From NCBI RefSeq assembly GCF_003471165.1, contig NZ_QRIL01000046.1:1-17353 (forward strand): 17,353 nt of DNA, in the 5' to 3' direction. The stretch comes from Ruminococcus sp. AM22-13. GTDB taxonomy: Bacteria; Bacillota; Clostridia; Lachnospirales; Lachnospiraceae. Each line of letters opens with the position of its first letter. The stretch's first letter is position 1. Under the pieces are notes generated by a model. It saw only the letters and a list, made by a program, of their open reading frames with translations. It had not been told where the DNA came from and did no database searches. Below, piece by piece: positions 12,723 through 17,353 of the stretch. The translations under genes were made by a program, and so were the position numbers.

Positions 12723-13528
12723 TACCGTTTTTTCCTCTGACTGATAGGCGTTCCCATTTTCTTTGATTTTTTGAGAATCCGAATCAGCCAGCGAAATTCT
12801 TCGTCTGACAGATTTTTATAGTTGATACCAAGCTGCTTGCAGTAAAGAACAACCAGCTTTTCATCCCGACTGCCCTTGAAATTTTCGACTGCTTCCAGAT
12901 TTTCTTTCAGTTCATCGGCAACGGTAGTTTGGGGTGCGCTCTCGCTGTCCTTTTTGTGGGCTTCCCGAATATCCCGGATAATGAGATTGAGGTCATCCCG
13001 TACCATGTGGCTGAAATACTCATCATCACTGATATGGGCAGCTTGCAGCACCTTTAAATGCGGGTCATCTTCGCCGGGGCGATACCGTTCAATGATTTCA
13101 TGTCGGACGGTATCGACAAGGGCATTGAGGTTCTGAATCTGCATGGTGGCAATCCCATCCACATAAATCTCAATGTCCGCAAGAAACTTGATAAAGTCCT
13201 TATGGGTGGCAAGTTCGCAGAGCAGGCGGTTGTTAATCCGACCGCTTTTCAGGAGTGCCACCATTTCATCACTCAAATGCAGCTCCCTTAATGGCGTGTT
13301 GATCTCTGTCCTGTTCTCTGACCGGCAAAAGAGATAATCGAGGGACACCCCATAAAAATCTGCCAGCAGGATAAGGTTGCCATGATTGATTTCCTTATAG
13401 TCATCTTTTTCATAACTGCCAAGAGCCGATTTTGAAATACCCGTTTGCTCTGCCAGTTCTTCCAGTTTTAATCCTTTGTTTAATCGTAAATCTTTTAGCC
13501 GTTCCTGTATTGTAGTAGCTCCGTTCAT
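12722..13528 (-). CDS. XRE-family regulator with long C-terminal domain (268 residues)
   Basis: Helix-turn-helix at about 7-66: IQERLKDLRLNKGLKLEELAEQTGISKSALGSYEKDDYKEINHGNL and LADFYGVSLDYLF. The remaining 200 residues are helical, with TPLRELHLSDEMVALLKSG, a middle section with IEIYVDGIATMQIQNLN, and a basic C-terminus. It matches the regulator usually found divergent from the Cys-rich VLP/RepA/DUF3847/MobL cluster. I prefer ATG 13528 (GGGGGAG about eight bases upstream) over one 20 codons earlier, whose codons would cover the promoter. A perfect dyad over its -10 suggests autorepression. Base composition is clearly more GC-rich than genes to the left. Confidence 0.88.
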   Translation of the reverse strand: MNGATTIQERLKDLRLNKGLKLEELAEQTGISKSALGSYEKDDYKEINHGNLILLADFYGVSLDYLFCRSENRTEINTPLRELHLSDEMVALLKSGRINNRLLCELATHKDFIKFLADIEIYVDGIATMQIQNLNALVDTVRHEIIERYRPGEDDPHLKVLQAAHISDDEYFSHMVRDDLNLIIRDIREAHKKDSESAPQTTVADELKENLEAVENFKGSRDEKLVVLYCKQLGINYKNLSDEEFRWLIRILKKSKKMGTPISQRKKR

Positions 13529-13567
13529 TGAAGCAGCTCCCCCTTTTTGACAACATATATAACCGTT

Positions 13568-13591
13568 GAATTGATTATACCATATCAATTC
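13568..13591 (-). promoter_or_regulatory. Promoter with overlapping operator for the 268-residue XRE gene
   Basis: On the minus strand TGG-TATAAT forms an extended -10 (TATAAT at 13574-13579). It is enclosed by perfect 8-base arms GAATTGAT (13568-13575) and ATCAATTC (13584-13591). A regulator bound here would block its own promoter. Confidence 0.65.
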
Positions 13592-14012
13592 CGCAATCGT
13601 GGAAATTTCTGATTTTTACCCCTGATTCCTACTTTGTGGACATACGGCACAGGGCACAAAAATGTTCTATGATACAGGTAGTTCATCGATGGATTATTCC
13701 AATCGAATGACCAGCCTGTGTGGGATATGCTTCCCTGGCGATGTAGCGCCATGACTTTTGGCAGGGATATGGAGGAACCCTGACCGAAACGAGCGTACCA
13801 AAGGGAGCGATACGCCGCTGTGAGATTCAGGGGAGGAACGACACCGGGGAGAACTGGCGAACTGACACCGAAATGATACCGAAACACGACAATCTGATAG
13901 GGGGACAGTCTACCCTATCGCTGATACTTCGGGAGATTTTAAGCGGCTCTATGGCTGTAATTTTGCCGAAAATCGCCCCGAAACCATACACTAAAACGGG
14001 AGAAAACACAAT
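13592..14012. other. 421-base GC-rich structured leader with no gene
   Basis: No convincing coding frame; antisense frames here lack RBS and family features. Structures seen are TGGCG/CGCCA around ATGTAG (about 13737-13752), GATAGGG/CCCTATC (13896-13902, 13913-13919), and a larger stem TTCGGG-a-GATTTT with AAAATC-gc-CCCGAA (13928-13940, 13969-13982). GACACCG and GATACCG motifs recur near 13840-13885. It lies directly before the mobilisation operon and may be a long 5' leader or a replication/transfer site. Confidence 0.5.
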
Positions 14013-14201
14013 ATGCCGAGAATGAGCAAAAAAAGGAAGCATGAGCTTTCCTTTTACCTCAATGACCGGGGGCGTGTCACTTACAACGAATTATGCCGGA
14101 AATGCCAGCATGGGTGCAGGCAGAGCTTCCGGGCGGTTGTGATTGACTGCCCTCATTATTTATCCAAACGAGCCAAGAAAAAGGAGGAACACACAGAATG
14201 A
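14013..14201 (+). CDS. Cysteine-rich VLP domain protein
   Basis: 62 residues, matching the small Cys_rich_VLP family (PF14194). Cysteines at 28, 31, 35 and 46 (C-x2-C-x3-C-x10-C) suggest a small metal-binding fold, followed by a lysine-rich tail (SKRAKKKEEH). The RBS GGGAG lies about eleven bases before the ATG. The last bases overlap the next start (ATGA), so the genes are coupled. The function is unknown; it is regularly the first gene of the MobL-type mobilisation cluster. Confidence 0.82.
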   Translation: MPRMSKKRKHELSFYLNDRGRVTYNELCRKCQHGCRQSFRAVVIDCPHYLSKRAKKKEEHTE

Positions 14202-14539
14202 ATTTTGAATTTATGACGATAGACACACCACTGCCGCCTTGTATGCCATTTCCCAGAGCATTGACAGGGTTTCCAGTCAGCAGCACCGCAAAGGTCATGT
14301 ACTGCCGGATGTTAGACGCTATACTATCCAAAGGGCAGGAGGACGAGAACGGAATCCTGTTTGTCTGCTTCCCTGTCACAGCCATTGCCGCAGTCCTGTC
14401 CCGCAGCCCCATGACGGTCAAGCGTTCTCTGAATGAACTGGAAACTGCCGGACTTATCATGCGGGTGCGTCAGGGCATTGGAGAACCAAACAGGATTTAT
14501 GTGCTGATACCGGGAAAGGAGGATACTGCCCTTGCCTGA
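14198..14539 (+). CDS. RepA-like winged-helix protein (replication initiator A N-terminal type)
   Basis: 113 residues. It opens MNFEFMTIDTPLPPCMPFPR, with SSTAKVMYCRMLDAILS and a winged helix at about 56-92 (FPVTAIAAVLSRSPMTVKRSLNELETAGLI), closing GEPNRIYVLIPGK. It corresponds to the N-terminal DNA-binding domain of RepA_N replication initiators (PF06970) but lacks the rest of a full initiator, so it may be an auxiliary or regulatory protein rather than a working Rep. It overlaps the VLP gene by four bases and the DUF3847 gene by eight. Confidence 0.8.
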   Translation: MNFEFMTIDTPLPPCMPFPRALTGFPVSSTAKVMYCRMLDAILSKGQEDENGILFVCFPVTAIAAVLSRSPMTVKRSLNELETAGLIMRVRQGIGEPNRIYVLIPGKEDTALA

Positions 14540-14828
14540 TACCTCAAAGCTGGAAAAGCTCAACCGGGAGTTGGAGAAAAGCGAAAAGAAACTGCGGAAA
14601 GCAATCAATGATGAAAAGGCATTGCAGCACCAGCTAAAGCAGCTTACCCGAAAGGAACGGAGGCATCGGCTCTGTACCCGTGGCGGTATGCTGGAAAGTT
14701 TTCTGCAAGAGCCGGAACGCCTGACAGATGATGATGTCATGCTGCTGTTGAAACTCATTTTTCACAGGCAGGACACGCAGGAACTGTTGAAAAAACTGCT
14801 GGAACGGGAGAAGCCGGAAAACCCTTAG
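14532..14828 (+). CDS. DUF3847 family protein
   Basis: 98 residues. A coiled-coil N-terminus (SKLEKLNRELEKSEKKLRKAINDEKALQHQLKQLTRKERRHR) is followed by LCTRGGMLESFLQEPERLTDDDVMLLLKLIFHRQDTQELLKKLL. This is the standard small protein (PF12958) encoded just before MobL-type relaxases, and a relaxosome accessory role is plausible but unproven. The start is TTG with AAGGAGGA eight bases upstream, inside the preceding gene. Its stop codon lies within the CCCTTAG/CTAAGGG hairpin that adjoins the proposed nick site. Confidence 0.85.
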   Translation: MPDTSKLEKLNRELEKSEKKLRKAINDEKALQHQLKQLTRKERRHRLCTRGGMLESFLQEPERLTDDDVMLLLKLIFHRQDTQELLKKLLEREKPENP

Positions 14829-14875
14829 TTTACTAAGGGCGCAATTATACACCACCCAGAGGTTGGTGCATTGCG
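14822..14875 (-). other. oriT: MOBQ-type oriT with nick region
   Basis: On the minus strand the sequence TTGCG/CCCTTAG (14844-14833) matches the RSF1010-type nick consensus TAAGTGCG/CCCT as I recall it, placing the cut between 14840 and 14839. Directly 5' of it on that strand is an inverted repeat: CGCAAT (14840-14845) with ATTGCG (14870-14875), and inside it CACCA (14850-14854) with TGGTG (14864-14868). CCCTTAG-TTTA-CTAAGGG (14822-14839) forms a further perfect hairpin. An inverted repeat abutting the nick is the standard MOBQ oriT plan, and a MobA/MobL relaxase is encoded 0.9 kb downstream. Confidence 0.75.
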
Positions 14876-15058
14876 TTCTCCGAAGGCTCCTCGCCGGAGG
14901 GCTGTGATTTTCCGCAGTCATGGTCTGCTCCAAATCAAACAGGGGACGCTACGCTTCCCCTGCGCTGGCTGCCGCCAGCTACCCTTTTGTGGACTTGCCA
15001 TCTGGGGACACCTTGCGTTGTAAGCTGTTCCCAGCCGACAAGTTTTACAAAAGCTCTC
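14876..15058. other. Non-coding region after oriT with two hairpins
   Basis: No gene seen. AGGGGA (14941-14946) pairs with TCCCCT (14956-14961) around CGCTACGCT, and GCTGGC-TGCC-GCCAGC (14964-14979) is a perfect 6-bp stem. CTCCG/CGGAG arms lie near 14879-14899. It is GC-rich and probably part of the extended transfer origin or its leader. Confidence 0.45.
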
Positions 15059-15087
15059 TGTACTTTGAGGGTCGAATAAAGTATAAT
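15059..15087 (+). promoter_or_regulatory. Promoter candidate for the lipoprotein gene
   Basis: TATAAT (15082-15087) with a weak TGTACT (15059-15064) 17 bases upstream, 38 bases before the ATG. The -10 is exact and the -35 is poor. Confidence 0.45.
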
Positions 15088-15124
15088 GAAGTCAATGAGA
15101 AATCGGGAGTTGGAGGTATTCACT

Positions 15125-15553
15125 ATGAAAAAGATTATAACCGTAACGCTTTGCATTGTGCTGGTTCTTCTCTTTGCCGGATGCGGAAAGAACGGCGATA
15201 CATCAAAAGTGGAAATTGATTATGGAGCATCTTCCGTTTATTCAAAAGAAGAAATAGATTCTGCCATTGAGATTATAAAAAAGCAGTTCGCTTCGTTTGA
15301 GGGCTGTGAATTGCATAGCCTTTCTTATATGCCAGATGAAGAATGCAACAATGCAGATAACATTGAATGGATGAATGATTTAAGAACGGAAGATAATAAA
15401 GAAGCCTTTACGCAATGTATTGCATTTAAAAGTAGTTTCCGTTCGCCAAAAAACGGCGGCGGTGCATGGGAGGCGAACGAAGAATACACTTGGTCATGGT
15501 GGCTTGCACGGTGTGAAGGTGGAGAATGGAAGTTAATGACGTGGGGGTATTGA
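15125..15553 (+). CDS. Small lipoprotein of unknown function
   Basis: 142 residues. The N-terminus MKKIITVTLCIVLVLLFAGC is a lipoprotein signal peptide with lipobox FAGC and lipidated cysteine C20. The mature part has DSAIEIIKKQFASFEGCELHSLSY, then DNIEWMNDLRTEDNKEAFTQCIAFKSSFRSP, and a tryptophan-rich end (YTWSWWLARCEGGEWKLMTWGY). It resembles small secreted alpha/beta folds such as the DUF4829/NTF2-like group, which I cannot confirm. GGAGGT lies seven bases before the ATG. It lies between oriT/DUF3847 and mobL, more AT-rich than both neighbours and with its own promoter and terminator, so it is probably an inserted cargo gene. Confidence 0.82.
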   Translation: MKKIITVTLCIVLVLLFAGCGKNGDTSKVEIDYGASSVYSKEEIDSAIEIIKKQFASFEGCELHSLSYMPDEECNNADNIEWMNDLRTEDNKEAFTQCIAFKSSFRSPKNGGGAWEANEEYTWSWWLARCEGGEWKLMTWGY

Positions 15554-15647
15554 TAAGCGTAAGAACTTCCAGTTTGCCACTCACACATCGGGTCAACTTG
15601 TCCCGAACTTTTACAACTTAATACCCGCCGCCCACACAGCGGCACAC

Positions 15648-15681
15648 CAAGCAGGAAATCTGAAAAAGGTTGCCTGCTTTT
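15648..15681 (+). terminator. Rho-independent terminator before mobL
   Basis: AAGCAGG and CCTGCTT form a 7-bp stem around AAATCTGAAAAAGGTTG, followed by TTTTTTC. It ends about 67 bases before the mobL start, so mobL must rely on read-through or a promoter I do not see. GCCGC/GCGGC (about 15627-15643) and GGTGG/CCACC (about 15700-15716) hairpins flank it. Confidence 0.65.
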
Positions 15682-15747
15682 TTTCTGCCCGAAATGAGGT
15701 GGTAAAACGCCACCCCATCCACCAATTACCGAAAGGAGGGACACGAA

Positions 15748-17328
15748 ATGTCCTGCCCACACAACGAAATCACGATTGTTCAGCGCAGCCAGCGGCAGTC
15801 TGCGGTTGCCGCCGCTGCTTACCAAAGCGGCGAAAAGCTGTTCTGTGAATACGACCAGCAAGTGAAGCACTACCCGGAAAAGCGTGGTATTGTCCACAAT
15901 GAAATTCTGCTCCCGGCAAACGCCCCACGGTCGTATGCAGACCGCAATACTTTATGGAACGCCGCCGAAGCGGTGGAAAAGCAATGGAACTCCCAGCTTG
16001 CAAGGCGGTGGGTGCTTACCATCCCAAGAGAGATACCACCCGACCAGTATGCTGTCCTTGTCCGGGAGTTTTGTGAGCAGCAGTTTGTTTCCAAAGGCAT
16101 GATTGCTGATTTTGCAATCCATGACCCCCATCCGCCGGGACACAATCCCCACGCCCATGTCATGCTCACTATGAGGGCAATGGACGAACATGGAAAATGG
16201 CTTCCCAAGAGCCGCAAGGTTTATGACCTTGACGAAAACGGGGAACGGATAAAACTTCCGTCCGGCAGATGGAAAAGCCACAAGGAGGATACGGTGGATT
16301 GGAACGACCAGAAGTATTGCGAAATCTGGCGGCATGAATGGGAGGTCATCCAGAACCGCTATCTGGAAGCCAATGACCGTCCGGAGCGTGTGGACTTGCG
16401 TTCCTATGCCAGACAGGGGCTTGATATTGTCCCCACTGTCCATGAGGGGGCTGCTGTCCGGCAGATGGAAAAGCGTGGTATCCAGACGAATATCGGAAAC
16501 CTGAACCGGGAAATCAGAGCCGCCAACAGTCTGATGAAGTCCATCCGGCAGCTTATCCAAAACCTCAAAGGCTGGATTACCGAGCTGGGAGAAAAACGGA
16601 AAGAGCTGCTTGCACAAAAAGCGGCGGAGGAAGCGACACTTCTTCCCAATCTGCTGATGAAGTACATGGAGATACGAAAGGAAGAACGGAAGGACTGGAC
16701 GAGGGCTGGACAGAACCGGGGGACTTCACAGGACTTAAAGGCAGTCAGCGAAGCCTTGTCCTATCTCCGGCAAAAGGGGCTTTCCACTGTGGAGGACTTA
16801 GAAGCGTTTCTGGAATCTTCCGGGAAATCAGCCGCAGATTACCGCAGTCAGATGAAGCCAAAGGAAGCCCGCAGCAAAGTGATTGACGGGATTCTTGCCA
16901 GCCGGACAGACTGCAAGGAATGTAAGCCTGTCTATGAGAAGTACCAGAAGATATTTTTCAAGAAAACAAAGGAGAAATTCAAACAGGAACACCCGGAGGT
17001 TGCCCGGTATGAGAAAGCCGCTGACTACCTTGCCAAGCACACGGACGATAAGGACAGTACCCAAAAGGAGCTGCAAGAGGAGCAGGAAACGCTTCTGGAA
17101 GAAATTGCAGCCCTTAAAACACCGCTGACCGAGGTGCAGGAGGATTTGAAGAAGCTGCGGGACATCCGCTACTGGGTACGGAAAGCCACCCCCGGCACAG
17201 AAGAAAGCAAAGAGCCGCCCAAGAAACAGCCTATCAAAGAAGTCTTGCAGGATAAGGCTGACGAGAAAAAAGCACAAAGAACTGTCCCGGCACAGACGAA
17301 ACACAAACAACAGGATATGGAACTTTAA
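15748..17328 (+). CDS. mobL: MobA/MobL-family relaxase (MOBQ)
   Basis: 526 residues (PF03389). The N-terminal relaxase domain starts HNEITIVQRSQRQSAVAAAAYQSGEKL, with Y25 the likely nicking tyrosine. EILLPANAP and HDPHPPGHNPHAH (125-137, with H128, H132, H135 and H137) supply the metal-binding histidines. The remainder, from about 250, is a long charged coiled-coil region (NREIRAANSLMKSIRQLIQNLK, KELQEEQETLLEEIAALK), and the protein ends in a lysine-rich tail. AAAGGAGGG lies seven bases before the ATG. The cognate oriT is proposed at 14822-14875. It nicks and pilots the element strand into the recipient using a helper conjugation system. The length is usual for the Firmicutes members and the gene looks complete. 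Confidence 0.93.
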   Translation: MSCPHNEITIVQRSQRQSAVAAAAYQSGEKLFCEYDQQVKHYPEKRGIVHNEILLPANAPRSYADRNTLWNAAEAVEKQWNSQLARRWVLTIPREIPPDQYAVLVREFCEQQFVSKGMIADFAIHDPHPPGHNPHAHVMLTMRAMDEHGKWLPKSRKVYDLDENGERIKLPSGRWKSHKEDTVDWNDQKYCEIWRHEWEVIQNRYLEANDRPERVDLRSYARQGLDIVPTVHEGAAVRQMEKRGIQTNIGNLNREIRAANSLMKSIRQLIQNLKGWITELGEKRKELLAQKAAEEATLLPNLLMKYMEIRKEERKDWTRAGQNRGTSQDLKAVSEALSYLRQKGLSTVEDLEAFLESSGKSAADYRSQMKPKEARSKVIDGILASRTDCKECKPVYEKYQKIFFKKTKEKFKQEHPEVARYEKAADYLAKHTDDKDSTQKELQEEQETLLEEIAALKTPLTEVQEDLKKLRDIRYWVRKATPGTEESKEPPKKQPIKEVLQDKADEKKAQRTVPAQTKHKQQDMEL

Positions 17329-17353
17329 CAGGCACTTGCCATTTTCAATCAGA

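Noticed and set aside
13585..14042. Two overlapping minus-strand frames in the gene-free leader
   Set aside because: No RBS, no recognisable domain and low-complexity serine/proline-rich translation; the interval is better explained by RNA structure.
15952..16617. 221-residue antisense frame within the MobL gene
   Set aside because: It is fully opposite a strongly supported relaxase gene, has no RBS or known motif, and is explained by the GC-rich codon pattern of mobL.
1..17353. CRISPR arrays, tRNA, rRNA or insertion sequences
   Set aside because: No regularly spaced repeats, cloverleaf, rRNA match or transposase frame with terminal inverted repeats was seen on either strand.

Overview
The window looks like accessory DNA of a gut Clostridia genome, most likely Lachnospiraceae. 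The reasons are the low-GC left two-thirds, the strong AGGAGG ribosome-binding sites, the Tn916-type recombination module and the many Firmicutes mobilisation families (MobC, PF03432 relaxase, TnpV, Cys-rich VLP, DUF3847, MobA/MobL). No tRNA, rRNA, CRISPR array or core housekeeping operon is visible. It reads as two mobilisable elements placed back to back.

Element 1 runs from the left edge, or a left end I cannot place, to about 10.73 kb. It holds the 3' end of an unrecognised gene, a BlaI/BlaR1 beta-lactam sensor-repressor pair with no visible beta-lactamase, an orphan OmpR-type winged-helix protein, a PF03432 relaxase with MobC and a structured oriT candidate (about 4.9-5.03 kb), a YjbR-family protein, a ParE-type toxin with a short antitoxin, and two small XRE regulators. 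It ends in a Tn916-like block: Orf7-type sigma factor, Orf8-type HTH protein, structured non-coding DNA, excisionase and tyrosine integrase.

About 215 bases after the integrase stop, a well-formed RBS and ATG open a frame reading MISVLFVCHG, the canonical start of low-molecular-weight protein tyrosine phosphatases. It falls apart at a CTGCC-AC-GGCAG palindrome. I read this as an attachment core where element 1 ends and a second element begins, with paired TTTACCAAT repeats (possible integrase arm sites) just inside the second one.

Element 2 runs from about 10.73 kb past the right edge. Its first part has TnpV, an MGMT-like protein without the catalytic cysteine, and a membrane-anchored XRE regulator. 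From about 12.7 kb the DNA becomes clearly more GC-rich: a divergent XRE regulator, a structured 420-base leader, and an overlapping run of Cys-rich VLP, RepA-like winged-helix and DUF3847 genes. A MOBQ-type oriT follows, with an inverted repeat abutting TTGCG/CCCTTAG. Next come a lipoprotein gene with its own promoter and terminator, and the MobA/MobL relaxase.

The two elements carry unrelated relaxases, each beside its own plausible oriT. Each would depend on a co-resident conjugative element, since no type IV secretion genes are present here.
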